Positions 44,601 through 54,008 of a stretch of DNA of 59,022 nt are shown here, one piece after another. Source of the stretch: CAWIOX01 sp963837775. GTDB taxonomy: Bacteria > Pseudomonadota > Gammaproteobacteria > Burkholderiales > Burkholderiaceae_D. Every line of letters starts with the position of its first letter. Within the stretch, counting starts at the first letter, position 1. A program made the translations under genes and the position numbers. The stretch covers positions 1 through 59,022 of the forward strand of contig CAWIOX010000028.1 of NCBI GenBank assembly GCA_963837775.1, written 5' to 3'. The notes beneath the pieces were generated by a model that was given only the letters and a program-made list of their open reading frames with translations, searched no databases and had not been told where the DNA came from.

Positions 44601-46121
44601 CTAGCCTTGTTTCTTGGGAGTGCCACCCAGCAGCACGGCTATTTTGGCTTTTTGTGACTTGGTAGAGGATGGCTGGGTCAGCGACTTGCCGTTGCCTGCA
44701 CTGTCTGTAGCAGTCGTCGGCTGCGCTGGCTCGTAAGGCTTCAGGAACCAGGGGTCAATCTTGTCTTTTCTTGAAGATCCAGAATAGCTAGTCCGGCCCG
44801 ACTGTGCAGCGGCATTTCGTCCGGCGCTTTCCGGTCTGCCTGCTGTACTGCTGTCATCGCGCCGTGGCCGGCGCTCGCTAGTGCGCTCCTCGGAACGTGT
44901 GGAGCGCGGCACAAAGCCCTGCAGCGGAAGACGCACAAAACTGTGCTTGATCAGTTTTTCGATATCGACCAGCAGACGCTCATCCTTGTCGGAATACAGC
45001 GAAATCGCGTCGCCGGAAGCACCCGCACGTCCAGTGCGACCAATCCGATGTACATAGTCTTCAGCGCTATACGGCAGGTCAAAATTGATTACGCAGGGTA
45101 ATTCTGCAATATCCAGGCCGCGTGCAGCAACGTCGGTTGCGACCAGTACTTCGATTTTCCCTTGCTTGAATGCCTCAAGCGCCGCCATGCGCTCGGCCTG
45201 TGTCTTGTCGCCATGGATTGCAGAAGCGTTGACACCCTCCTGTTCCAGTTGCCGCGCCAGACGCGAGGCACCGATCTTGCTGTTTGAAAACACGATCACC
45301 TGTTTCAGACCGCGTTCGCGGATGATGAAGGACACCGCATCCGACTTCGATCCTTCGTCCACCTTATAGACGATTTGCGTCACGTTTTCAGCGGTCGAAT
45401 TACCTCGCGCCACCTCGATCATCACCGGATTGGTCAGAAAACTATTCGCCAGTTTCTTGATTTCACCGGAGAACGTCGCAGAAAACATCAGGTTCTGGCG
45501 CTGCTTGGGCAATAAATTGATGATACGCTGCAGATCCGGCAGGAAGCCCATATCCAGCATCCGATCCGCCTCATCCATGACCAGGATCTGCACCTGCGAC
45601 AGGTTCAGAGTCTTCTGCTGGACATGGTCCAGCAGACGTCCCGGCGTTGCAATGACGATCTCAACACCCATACGCAACACCGCCGTCTGCGGCGCCATGT
45701 CCATGCCACCGAAGACAACCGTGGAACGCAGTGGCGTGTGGCGCGAGTAAGCCTTTACATTTTCCGCAACCTGATCGGCCAGTTCACGCGTCGGGGTCAA
45801 AATCAGTGCGCGCACCGGATGACGTGCAGGAGATGCACTGGTATTGGCATGCGCCAGCAAGAGCTGAATGATAGGCAGGGAAAAACCGGCGGTTTTACCC
45901 GTTCCGGTCTGTGCCGCCCCCATCACGTCGCGCCCTTGCAAGACAATAGGAATTGCTTCTGCCTGAATCGGCGTAGGGTGGACATAACCTTGATCGGCAA
46001 GCGCACGCAACACGTCCGCAGACAAGCCGAAATCCTGGAAGCGAACTGCAGGTGCAATTGCTTGCACTGTTTCGGGAGATGTTCCCGATGGTGACTGAAT
46101 TTCTGACGTAGTTTCAGGCAT
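44601..46121 (-). CDS. rhlE: DEAD-box RNA helicase RhlE-type
   Basis: 506 residues. Q motif (RFQDFGLSADVLRALADQGYVHPTPIQ, about 28-55), motif I AQTGTGKT, Ia PTRELADQ, II DEAD (VMDEADRMLDMGF), III SAT, then VIVFSNSK, ATDVAARGLDI and HRIGRTGRAG in the second RecA domain. The C-terminal 110 residues are basic and low in complexity (RPRRDDSSTAGRPESAGRN), an RNA-binding tail. It is expected to remodel RNA in ribosome assembly or decay. Its ATG is 6 nt after the CCA end of an upstream tRNA in the same direction, so it seems to share the tRNA transcript. Confidence 0.92.
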   Translation of the reverse strand: MPETTSEIQSPSGTSPETVQAIAPAVRFQDFGLSADVLRALADQGYVHPTPIQAEAIPIVLQGRDVMGAAQTGTGKTAGFSLPIIQLLLAHANTSASPARHPVRALILTPTRELADQVAENVKAYSRHTPLRSTVVFGGMDMAPQTAVLRMGVEIVIATPGRLLDHVQQKTLNLSQVQILVMDEADRMLDMGFLPDLQRIINLLPKQRQNLMFSATFSGEIKKLANSFLTNPVMIEVARGNSTAENVTQIVYKVDEGSKSDAVSFIIRERGLKQVIVFSNSKIGASRLARQLEQEGVNASAIHGDKTQAERMAALEAFKQGKIEVLVATDVAARGLDIAELPCVINFDLPYSAEDYVHRIGRTGRAGASGDAISLYSDKDERLLVDIEKLIKHSFVRLPLQGFVPRSTRSEERTSERRPRRDDSSTAGRPESAGRNAAAQSGRTSYSGSSRKDKIDPWFLKPYEPAQPTTATDSAGNGKSLTQPSSTKSQKAKIAVLLGGTPKKQG

Positions 46122-46127
46122 GATGTA

Positions 46128-46205
<78 letters not shown>

Positions 46206-46217
46206 ATTTTCTTTCGT

Positions 46218-46284
46218 GCGGGCTAAACCCGCTTAATATGCTCCCCCTGAAAAGGGGGCCGGTGCGAGTTTAAAACCAACTCGC
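46218..46284. other. Three consecutive hairpins between rpoD and the tRNA
   Basis: GCGGG/CCCGC (46218-46222, 46228-46232), CCCCCT/AGGGGG (46243-46248, 46253-46258) and GCGAGTT/AACTCGC (46264-46270, 46278-46284) are three perfect stems within 67 nt. None has a following T-run on the minus strand. They may stabilise the rpoD 3' end or serve as processing or weak termination sites before the tRNA. Confidence 0.55.
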
Positions 46285-46297
46285 CATTTTATACTAT

Positions 46298-48835
46298 TTA
46301 ATTGCCTTCTAGGAAGCTCTTCAGCTTATCCGAACGCGATGGATGACGCAATTTGCGCAACGCTTTTGCCTCTATCTGACGAATGCGCTCACGCGTTACA
46401 TCAAACTGCTTGCCCACTTCTTCCAGTGTATGGTCAGTAGACATTTCAACACCAAAACGCATGCGCAGCACTTTTGCCTCGCGCGGGGTCAGTGAATCGA
46501 GCACATCCTTGACCACATTGCGCATCGACGCATGCAAGGCCGCATCGGCTGGCGCCAGGGTATTGTTATCCTCGATGAAATCCCCCAGATGAGAATCGTC
46601 GTCGTCACCGATCGGCGTTTCCATCGAAATCGGCTCTTTCGCGATTTTCATGATCTTGCGGATCTTGTCTTCTGGCATTTCCATCTTGATGGCCAGTGTG
46701 GCCGGATCAGGTTCGGCGCCAGTTTCCTGCAAAATTTGACGAGAAATGCGATTCATCTTGTTGATGGTTTCGATCATGTGCACCGGAATCCGGATGGTGC
46801 GAGCCTGATCGGCAATCGAACGCGTAATCGCCTGACGAATCCACCAAGTTGCATAGGTCGAAAATTTGTAACCACGGCGATATTCAAACTTATCAACCGC
46901 TTTCATCAAACCGATATTACCTTCCTGAATCAAATCAAGGAATTGCAAACCACGATTGGTATATTTCTTGGCGATCGAAATAACCAGACGCAAGTTGGCT
47001 TCGGTCATCTCGCGCTTGGCACGGCGGGCCTTCATTTCACCAGCCGCCATCTTTTTATTGATGTTGCGCAAATCAGGCAGAGGCAAAACAACACGCGCCT
47101 GCAAATCGATCAATTTCTGCTGCAACTGCTGAATTGTCGGCACATTACGACCCAGGATCGCGCTATAGGCATGACCTGAATCGACTTCTCCCACCACCCA
47201 ATCAAGATTGGTTTCATTGCCGGGGAATACTTTGATGAAGTGGGAACGCGGCATACCGCAACGATTTACAGCGACATCAAGAATCTGCTTCTCGATATGG
47301 CGTACTTCATCGACTTGCCCACGCAAGGTATCACATAATTTTTCGACTACTTTGGCGGTAAAACGGATTCCCAGCAGTTCGTTTGAAATCGCTTCTTGCG
47401 CTTTCACATAGGACTTGGAGTTGTAGCCTTCCTTTTCATACGCCTTGCGCATCTTGTCGAACTGGCTGGAAATCGTCGCAAATTTTGCCAGTGCATCGCG
47501 TCGCAACTGCTCCAGTTGCGCAGCAGAAAAACCTGCAGCGCCGGAGGCACTGGATTCATCTTCTTCATCCGCATCCGCTTCCTCGTCGCCTTCCTCATCG
47601 TCTTCCTCATCGGAAGCGACGATTACCGGCTCCTGAACTTCGGATTCCTCAGGATTGACCAAGCCATCAACAATTTCATCAATCTTGATCTCATCGTTCG
47701 CGATCTTCTCTGCCGCCGCCAGTATTTCGGCGATGGTAGTCGGACAGGCAGAAATAGCCTGAATCATGTCTTTCAAGCCGTCTTCAATCCGCTTGGCGAT
47801 GACGATCTCACCCTCACGCGTCAGCAACTCAACCGAACCCATTTCACGCATATACATGCGCACCGGATCGGTGGTACGGCCAAAATCCGAATCCACGGTG
47901 GACAACGCCGCTTCGGCTGCCGCCTCGGCTTCCTCATCACTCGCCACACTGGGCACGTTATCCGACAACAGCAGCGTTTCCGCATCCGGCGCCTGCTCGT
48001 ATATCGCAATCCCCATGTCATTGAAGGTGCCGATGATGCCTTCAATGGCCTCAGGATCAATGATGTTTTCAGGCAAGTGATCGTTGATTTCTGCATAAGT
48101 CAGGAAGCCGCGTTCCTTGCCTAGCTTGATCAGAATCTTCAGCTTTTCGCGACGCGCCTCAAGCTCCTCCTCGGAGGCCTCGGTATCCGAAGAAAATGCA
48201 TCCTTCAACAAGGCCTTCTCTTTGGCCTTGCGATCTTTCGCCTTGGCCTTATCCGCCGCCTTCAGTTCAGTACGTTCAACTGCGTTCAGCGCTGCAATCT
48301 CGTCGTTTTCAGGCTGAAACTCTTTCGGCTTACGTCCACGCCGCCCCGGCACCTTGACACTGGGAAGGATGTAACCTGAAGTGTCAATCGCCGCCAATGT
48401 AGCAGCGTCTGTAGTCTGATTCACCACAGGCCCCGCCATCGTCACCTTGGTGTCGATTTTGACTGGTGTTTTTTCTGGTTTAGCCGCGGCTTTCATGGGC
48501 TTGATAGCGGTTTTGGATTCAGATTTCTTGTTTGTCACAGGAGCTTTCAATTGCGCAGGGGACGACGTTACAGCAGTTTTCGGCATCGATTTTAGTGACC
48601 CGACAGCATCATCCGATGTCTTTTTCAACACTGCCCTAGCGACCGCCTCAGGTTTTTCCACTTTGGCGACTTTTCTTGCTGACGATTTGCTTGGTGTCTT
48701 TACAGCAGCTACAGGCATGCTTTTATCAGCCATTTTAGCTATTGGTGGCACTGCCACTTTCGAGGACACCTTCTGGGTTGAAGCCGTTTTTACATTCTTC
48801 TCGGCAAGTGCCTGGGTTTTCGCGGATTTCTTCAT
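46298..48835 (-). CDS. rpoD: Primary sigma factor RpoD (sigma-70) with long N-terminal extension
   Basis: 845 residues, far longer than E. coli RpoD (613). Residues 1 to about 215 are a Lys/Ala/Pro-rich, histone-like extension before region 1.1 (KILIKLGKERGFLTYAEINDHLP). Region 1.2 is TTDPVRMYMREMGSVELLTREGEI; an acidic insert follows (ASDEEDDEEGDEEADADEEDE). Regions 2.1-2.4 include KKYTNRGLQFLDLIQEGNIGLMKAVDKFEYRRGYKFSTYATWWIRQAITRSIADQ, and 4.2 ends VTRERIRQIEAKALRKLRHPSRSDKLKSFL. The start at 48835 is the first ATG of the frame; later ATGs exist in the extension, so its real length is uncertain. Part of the rpsU-yqeY-dnaG-rpoD cluster. Confidence 0.95.
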   Translation of the reverse strand: MKKSAKTQALAEKNVKTASTQKVSSKVAVPPIAKMADKSMPVAAVKTPSKSSARKVAKVEKPEAVARAVLKKTSDDAVGSLKSMPKTAVTSSPAQLKAPVTNKKSESKTAIKPMKAAAKPEKTPVKIDTKVTMAGPVVNQTTDAATLAAIDTSGYILPSVKVPGRRGRKPKEFQPENDEIAALNAVERTELKAADKAKAKDRKAKEKALLKDAFSSDTEASEEELEARREKLKILIKLGKERGFLTYAEINDHLPENIIDPEAIEGIIGTFNDMGIAIYEQAPDAETLLLSDNVPSVASDEEAEAAAEAALSTVDSDFGRTTDPVRMYMREMGSVELLTREGEIVIAKRIEDGLKDMIQAISACPTTIAEILAAAEKIANDEIKIDEIVDGLVNPEESEVQEPVIVASDEEDDEEGDEEADADEEDESSASGAAGFSAAQLEQLRRDALAKFATISSQFDKMRKAYEKEGYNSKSYVKAQEAISNELLGIRFTAKVVEKLCDTLRGQVDEVRHIEKQILDVAVNRCGMPRSHFIKVFPGNETNLDWVVGEVDSGHAYSAILGRNVPTIQQLQQKLIDLQARVVLPLPDLRNINKKMAAGEMKARRAKREMTEANLRLVISIAKKYTNRGLQFLDLIQEGNIGLMKAVDKFEYRRGYKFSTYATWWIRQAITRSIADQARTIRIPVHMIETINKMNRISRQILQETGAEPDPATLAIKMEMPEDKIRKIMKIAKEPISMETPIGDDDDSHLGDFIEDNNTLAPADAALHASMRNVVKDVLDSLTPREAKVLRMRFGVEMSTDHTLEEVGKQFDVTRERIRQIEAKALRKLRHPSRSDKLKSFLEGN

Positions 48836-49069
48836 TGCGTTCGCCTAAGATCAATACCAACCAAGTTACTGTTTGATGCTGCACGAATTGAGTCCCACTT
48901 TGCGCCGGATCAAGCACAATTTGACAACCCGACTCAAGCCATACCCTTCGTATTTTTTCGCCCGTCTGACAAAATTTAACTCACTGAACGAAAACCATAA
49001 CACCTTGAATCAAAAGCTTTTTATTATAGCATGTGATATTTACCATCAAAACCCAAGGAAAGTCGACGC

Positions 49070-50863
49070 TTATCGACGTGCAATCTCGGCCTCAGCCTCA
49101 CGCTTCAAGGATTCCTGTTGCGCCCAGATTTCCCTGTAACGCTGGCGTGACTCCTCAGAATGCAAACCGGTAGCTGCCAATTGGTCTGATGCAACTTTCA
49201 ATGCTTTCATTTTAGTTTGTCGAACCGCGCCCGCCAACTCCAATTGCACAGTTTCGATATCAGATTCATGCTCTGATGAAATTTCAGCAATCAATTGATC
49301 AAAATCCGATCCTGCTGCACGTAATTGCTCAGCCAAAGCGGCGAAATTGGCATTCGGCCCCATCGCCTGGCATGTGGAAAGCAATTGCGACAACATTGCA
49401 CCACGGTCCGGCGAAATATCGACCACCGCTTCGAGCAGCGTCTGATCCACATGCAATGCCAAGGCAGGATAAGCCACCAGAAGCCGGATGATTTGCGACT
49501 CCAGACCCACTGGCGGTGTGCGCCTGGTCTTGGGCGGCGCCGCCTTCACACGAGCAACCGGACTGGCAAGCTCGAATAGTGTCTCGATTTCAGATGGCGT
49601 CGATTGCGTCAGTTGCGCCAGACTACGCACGATTTGCAAGCGCAAGGACGAAGGTGGCAGCGCCTGCAACAACGGCTTGGCATCAAACTGGGTTTTGGCG
49701 CGCCCTTCGGGCGTGCTCAGATCATTATCGCCTGCAACCTCTTTCAGCAAGAACTGCGACAAAGGCATTGCATCCTGAATCTGCTGCGCAAAAGCTTCCG
49801 CACCCAGTTCACGCACATAACTATCCGGATCATGCTCGGACGGCAAAAACAGGAATTTGATCGTTTTATTGTCGGATGCATGCGGCAAGCTGGCATCCAG
49901 CGCGCGGCGGGCAGCGCGACGTCCAGCGGTGTCGCCATCAAAACTGAACACCACATGATCCGTCTGGCGCAACAATTTCTGTACATGCGTGGGCGTACAA
50001 GCGGTACCGAGCGTAGCAACCGCCTGTGGAAAGCCAAGTTGCGCCAGCGCAACAACGTCCATGTAACCCTCGGTCACCAGTACATAACCGGCCTCGCGTA
50101 TTGCCTGGCGCGCCTCAAACAGACCGTACAGTTCAAGGCCTTTTTGAAACAGCGGGGTCTCGGGAGAGTTCAGGTATTTCGGTTCACCGCTATCGAGGAT
50201 GCGGCCGCCGAATGCGATGACCTGACCTTTGGTGTTGCGAATGGGGAACATGATGCGATCGCGAAAACGATCATAGCGGCGTCGATTAGTGCCCGGCTCA
50301 TCGCTTTTATCGATGACAAGGCCCGCCTCGACCAGAGCCTCCGCCTCGTAATTCGAGAACACCTCGCGCAAACCATCCCAGCCATCCGGCGCATAGCCGA
50401 GGCCGAATCTGGCCGCAATCTCGCCAGTCAAGCCGCGCTTCTTCAGGTAGGCAATGGCTGATGGTGCTTCACGCAAGCGACTGCGATAAAAATCGCAGGC
50501 TACCGTCATCACCTCGGACAGCGCCATGCTCCTGGCCTGCACTTCGGCACGCTGGGCCGGCAACAGACGATCCTCTTCAGGAACGATCATTCCGACGTTC
50601 TGCGCCAGATCCTTGACCGCATCGACAAAGCCAAAACCCGAATACTCCATCAGGAAACTGATCGCCGTACCATGCGCGCCGCAGCCAAAACAATGATAAA
50701 ACTGCTTGGTGGGACTTACCGTAAAACTGGGCGATTTCTCATTATGGAACGGGCACAAGCCCATGAAATTCGCACCGCCCTTTTTCAATTGCACATAGCG
50801 ACCAACCACATCGACGATATCGACACGGTTGAGCAAGTCCTGAATGAACGGCTGCGGAATCAT
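49070..50863 (-). CDS. dnaG: DNA primase
   Basis: 597 residues. The zinc-binding domain (about 35-65) has CPFHNEKSPSFTV and FYHCFGCGAHG. The RNA polymerase core has the TOPRIM acidic sites (VTEGYMDVVALAQ and FSFDGDTAGRRAARRALD). The C-terminal 150 residues form the helicase-binding domain. It lays RNA primers for replication. It starts 22 nt after the yqeY stop and lies 234 nt before rpoD on the minus strand; that spacer may contain rpoD's own promoter, though I see no clear boxes. Confidence 0.95.
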   Translation of the reverse strand: MIPQPFIQDLLNRVDIVDVVGRYVQLKKGGANFMGLCPFHNEKSPSFTVSPTKQFYHCFGCGAHGTAISFLMEYSGFGFVDAVKDLAQNVGMIVPEEDRLLPAQRAEVQARSMALSEVMTVACDFYRSRLREAPSAIAYLKKRGLTGEIAARFGLGYAPDGWDGLREVFSNYEAEALVEAGLVIDKSDEPGTNRRRYDRFRDRIMFPIRNTKGQVIAFGGRILDSGEPKYLNSPETPLFQKGLELYGLFEARQAIREAGYVLVTEGYMDVVALAQLGFPQAVATLGTACTPTHVQKLLRQTDHVVFSFDGDTAGRRAARRALDASLPHASDNKTIKFLFLPSEHDPDSYVRELGAEAFAQQIQDAMPLSQFLLKEVAGDNDLSTPEGRAKTQFDAKPLLQALPPSSLRLQIVRSLAQLTQSTPSEIETLFELASPVARVKAAPPKTRRTPPVGLESQIIRLLVAYPALALHVDQTLLEAVVDISPDRGAMLSQLLSTCQAMGPNANFAALAEQLRAAGSDFDQLIAEISSEHESDIETVQLELAGAVRQTKMKALKVASDQLAATGLHSEESRQRYREIWAQQESLKREAEAEIARR

Positions 50864-50885
50864 CTTGAGCTCGCGCCCTTCACAA

Positions 50886-51335
50886 TCAAGCTTTGGTCAA
50901 AGCGGCTTTCACCAACGCCGATACAACGGTCATATCTGCACGTCCGGCCAATTTCGGCTTCAGTACCGCCATCAACTTACCCATGTCCTGCGGACCGGTG
51001 GCACCAACCTCGGCAACTGCAGCAGCCACTTCGGCCTGCACTTCAGCATCCGAAAGAGCGGCCGGCATATATACCGATAAAATTGCCAGTTCGGCTTTCT
51101 CGATATCCGCCAGATCCTGACGCCCGCCTGCCTCGAACTGGCTGATCGAATCCTTGCGCTGCTTGATCATTTTTTCAACGATGGCGAGCACATGCGCGTC
51201 GGTCACCTCAACACGCTCATCGACTTCTTTTTGCTTGATTGCCGCAGTCAACAGGCGGATTGCGCCCAGCTTGACGGTATCTTTGGCGCGCATCGCCGCC
51301 TTCATGTCGTCGGTAATTTGTTCTTTCAAGCCCAT
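50886..51335 (-). CDS. yqeY: GatB/YqeY domain protein
   Basis: 149 residues of the GatB/YqeY family, helical and conserved, with GLKEQITDDMKAAMRAKDTVKLGAIRLLTAAIKQKEVDERVE at the start and PQDMGKLMAVLKPKLAGRADMTVVSALVKAAL at the end. The C-terminal domain is shared with amidotransferase GatB, where it contacts tRNA, but the function of free YqeY is not settled. It is between rpsU and dnaG, a common betaproteobacterial position. Confidence 0.9.
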   Translation of the reverse strand: MGLKEQITDDMKAAMRAKDTVKLGAIRLLTAAIKQKEVDERVEVTDAHVLAIVEKMIKQRKDSISQFEAGGRQDLADIEKAELAILSVYMPAALSDAEVQAEVAAAVAEVGATGPQDMGKLMAVLKPKLAGRADMTVVSALVKAALTKA

Positions 51336-51363
51336 ACAAACTCCATTTCAATCGAAAAAATAC

Positions 51364-51422
51364 AAAAACCCGCAGCGGAACAACCGGAGCGGGTTTTGAA
51401 TCCAGCCGCACAAAACGTGCGG
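51364..51422 (-). terminator. Terminator/attenuator after rpsU
   Basis: On the minus strand, CCGCAC/GTGCGG (51406-51411, 51417-51422) is followed by a strong stem AAAACCCGC/GCGGGTTTT (51364-51373, 51389-51397) with a T-rich tail (TTTTTGTATTTTTTC). It lies between rpsU and yqeY, as the known internal terminator does in the E. coli macromolecular synthesis operon. It would lower read-through into dnaG and rpoD. Confidence 0.85.
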
Positions 51423-51432
51423 TGAAGAATTA

Positions 51433-51645
51433 TTAGTACAGCTTCTTCGGCAGCTGTTGGCTGCGAATACGCTTGTAGTGCCGTTTAACCGCAGCTGCCA
51501 GCTTACGCTTACGCTCAGCAGTTGGCTTTTCGTAAAATTCACGTGCGCGCAACTCGGTCAACAAACCGGTTTTTTCAATAGTGCGCTTGAAGCGACGCAT
51601 CGCGACTTCGAACGGCTCGTTTTCTTTAAGGCGAATTGTTGTCAT
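51433..51645 (-). CDS. rpsU: Small ribosomal subunit protein bS21
   Basis: 70 residues: MTTIRLKENEPFEVAMRRFKRTIEKTGLL with the basic C-terminus KRKLAAAVKRHYKRIRSQQLPKKLY, the full-length bS21. It is part of the 30S platform near the anti-Shine-Dalgarno end of 16S rRNA. First gene of the rpsU-yqeY-dnaG-rpoD cluster, followed by a terminator-like double hairpin. Confidence 0.97.
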   Translation of the reverse strand: MTTIRLKENEPFEVAMRRFKRTIEKTGLLTELRAREFYEKPTAERKRKLAAAVKRHYKRIRSQQLPKKLY

Positions 51646-51729
51646 GTAAATTCAAACGATGGTTTTAGGGGAAGAGATAAATTGTATCAGACTTATTTTC
51701 CTAATGGAAGATCTTTAAGCAGAAAACTG

Positions 51730-52927
51730 TCAAACCGACTGGCCCGCCGCCACACCGGACGCCCAGGCCCACTGGAAATTATAGCCGCCCAGCCAGCCGG
51801 TCACATCGACCGACTCGCCGATGAAATGCAACCCCGGCACGCGGCTCGCCATCATGGTCTGCTGCGACAACTCGCGCGTATCGATGCCGCCCAGCGTGAC
51901 TTCCGCCTTGCGGTAGCCTTCCGAGCCATTCGGGGTGATGGTCCAGCCATTGAGCGAAGCGCCCAGCGCGCGCAATTGCTTGTCGGTCATATCGGCGATG
52001 CGCGCATCGGCTTTGAAGCCATTCAGCGCCAGCCAGGCGTCAACCAGGCGCGACGGCAGCCATTGCGACAGGATGTTGCTCAGGTTCTTCTTCAGCGAAG
52101 ACTTGCCCTCGATCAGCGTTTGCGCAACATCCAGCTCCGGCAATAAATCGATGGTCAGCGGCGCACCCGGTTGCCAGTAGCTGGAGATTTGCAGCACCGC
52201 CGGGCCGGACAGGCCGCGATGGGTAAATAACAAGTCTTCACGGAAACGCCCCTGCGCCTTCTTGCCACCGGTCACGATCTCCACCGGCAAGGCGATGCCG
52301 GACAACTCGGCAAACGGTTGCCACTGCACTGCATCGAATGTCAGCGGCACCAGTGCAGGACGGGGCTCCACCAGCTTCAGGCCGAACTGGGTGGCGATCC
52401 GGTAAGCGAAATCGGTGGCGCCGATTTTAGGAATCGAAAGACCGCCGGTGGCGATCACTACCGACGCCGCGCTCACGTCGCCGGCATTGGTTGCAATCGC
52501 GAATTCCTGATCGGTCCTTGCTGATGGCAGTCACATTGCACGGCATCTTCCAGTGCACCTTGCCCGCATTGCATTCGGCTTTCAGCATGCCGATGATGTC
52601 TTCTGCCGAATTGTCGCAAAAAAGCTGGCCCTTATGCTTCTCGTGATAGGCGATGCGGTGGCGCTTCATCAAATCCAGGAAATTTTGCGGCGTGTAGCGC
52701 GACAACGCGCTTTTGCAGAAATGCGGGTTCTGCGACAGGAAATTTTGCGGGCCGGCATCAATATTGGTGAAGTTGCAACGGCCGCCGCCGGAAATGCGGA
52801 TTTTCTCGGCCAGGCTGGTCGCGTGATCGATCAGCACCACGCTTTTGCCGCGCTGGCCGGCGACAGACGCGCACATCATGCCGGCTGCGCCTGCGCCGAT
52901 TACGGCAACATCATATTTTTTCGTCAT
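51730..52927 (-). CDS. YhiN/HI0933-family NAD(P)/FAD-dependent flavoprotein, one frameshift
   Basis: About 398 residues. The N-terminal dinucleotide fold is YDVAVIGAGAAGMMCASVAGQRGKSVVLID, followed by SGGGRCNFTN, the family signature. ATGGLSIPKIGATDFAY and a C-terminal GGYNFQWAWASG are further HI0933 marks. The frame changes near 52515 (TGATCGGTCC); length 3n+1 suggests one extra base. Homologues are uncharacterised flavoproteins; it may be a flavin-dependent oxidoreductase. It starts 7 nt after the ybiB stop, so both are likely in one unit. Confidence 0.82.
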
Positions 52928-52934
52928 GGCTTAA

Positions 52935-53924
52935 TCAATTTGTAATAAGCCGTGATTGTAATTGTTTTGAAACCGACAGGCAGTGCGTGAGCTGCTCGGC
53001 GATCGTCGCCGGCACCGGCCGCTCGCCACGCAACACCTGCTGCACCCACGCCGCGGTGCTCGCCGCATCGCTGGTTTCAGGCAAGTCTGCGCCTGCACTG
53101 CCCGGCTGGGTTTGCACCAGCGTCGTGCATTGCCCTTGATGGAACCAGTCGATCTGCTGCGCACGCATGGCGTTGGCGACGGTTTCGCCTTCGGTACCGC
53201 GCATCAGGAATGCATCGCCGCGCGCTGCCGGGGCCGCCGTCGTGAAATAAGTGGTCAGCATCGCCAGGTATTCCGGGTGCGTATACGAGGTCAGGCGCAA
53301 TGCCGGGCCGTTGAAGGGTTGCATGATCTTGACCAGGGTATGGGTCGAATTGCGCACGCCCAGGATGCGCCGCATCGCCAATTGACGCGCCAACTGCGGC
53401 GCCAGCGCCTGAATCGGCATGAAGGCTGGCTGATGCTGCGCAAAACAGGCCTCGGCCTGCTGCACCGACTGTGAATGGGCCAGGCCCAGCGCCTCGAAGA
53501 TTTCTGCAGTAGTCACGCGGCCATGGTCTTGCGTGACCCCGTGCACCAGTACCGGCACGCCCTCCCGCGCCAGCAGCAGCGCCAGCAGCGGCGTCAGGTT
53601 CGCCATTTTGCGCGAGCCGTTATAACTGGGAATCACGATCGGCGCATACGGCGCAGCTTGCCCGCCCTGCGGCACCGACAGCTTGTCGAACGAGGCTTCG
53701 GCCGCATCGAGGAAGCCGGCGATCTCGTCGACCGACTCGCCCTTGATGCGCATCGACAGCAAGATCGCGCCCAGTTCCAGGTCGGAAACGCGGCCGTCCA
53801 GCATCGCCGCGTACATCGCCCGTGCGTCATCGCGCGCCAGGCTGCGCGCGCCATCCTTGCCGCGCCCGATGACCTTGATGAAGCGGGCCGCGGCGAAGTG
53901 TTCAGTTGCTTGTAAATTTTCCAT
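52935..53924 (-). CDS. ybiB: YbiB-family protein (TrpD2, glycosyltransferase-3 fold)
   Basis: 329 residues with the anthranilate phosphoribosyltransferase fold: RSLARDDARAMYAAMLDGRVSDLELGAILLSMRIKGES is the N-terminal helical domain, PIVIPSYNGSRKMANLTPLLALLLAREGVPVLVHGV replaces the usual phosphate loop and RGTEGETVANAMR lies near the end. Family members (YbiB/TrpD2) bind nucleic acid without sequence preference and belong to the SOS/DNA-damage response in E. coli; they do not make phosphoribosyl anthranilate. It lies downstream of nasA with 85 nt between, probably as a separate unit. Confidence 0.88.
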   Translation of the reverse strand: MENLQATEHFAAARFIKVIGRGKDGARSLARDDARAMYAAMLDGRVSDLELGAILLSMRIKGESVDEIAGFLDAAEASFDKLSVPQGGQAAPYAPIVIPSYNGSRKMANLTPLLALLLAREGVPVLVHGVTQDHGRVTTAEIFEALGLAHSQSVQQAEACFAQHQPAFMPIQALAPQLARQLAMRRILGVRNSTHTLVKIMQPFNGPALRLTSYTHPEYLAMLTTYFTTAAPAARGDAFLMRGTEGETVANAMRAQQIDWFHQGQCTTLVQTQPGSAGADLPETSDAASTAAWVQQVLRGERPVPATIAEQLTHCLSVSKQLQSRLITN

Positions 53925-54008
53925 CGCCGAAGTTTACACCGATTGCGCGTCCAGGAAAATATTGCATCCGGGATTGCGCAACCAGGGTTCGCCTTTCTTG
54001 GCTTTTGC

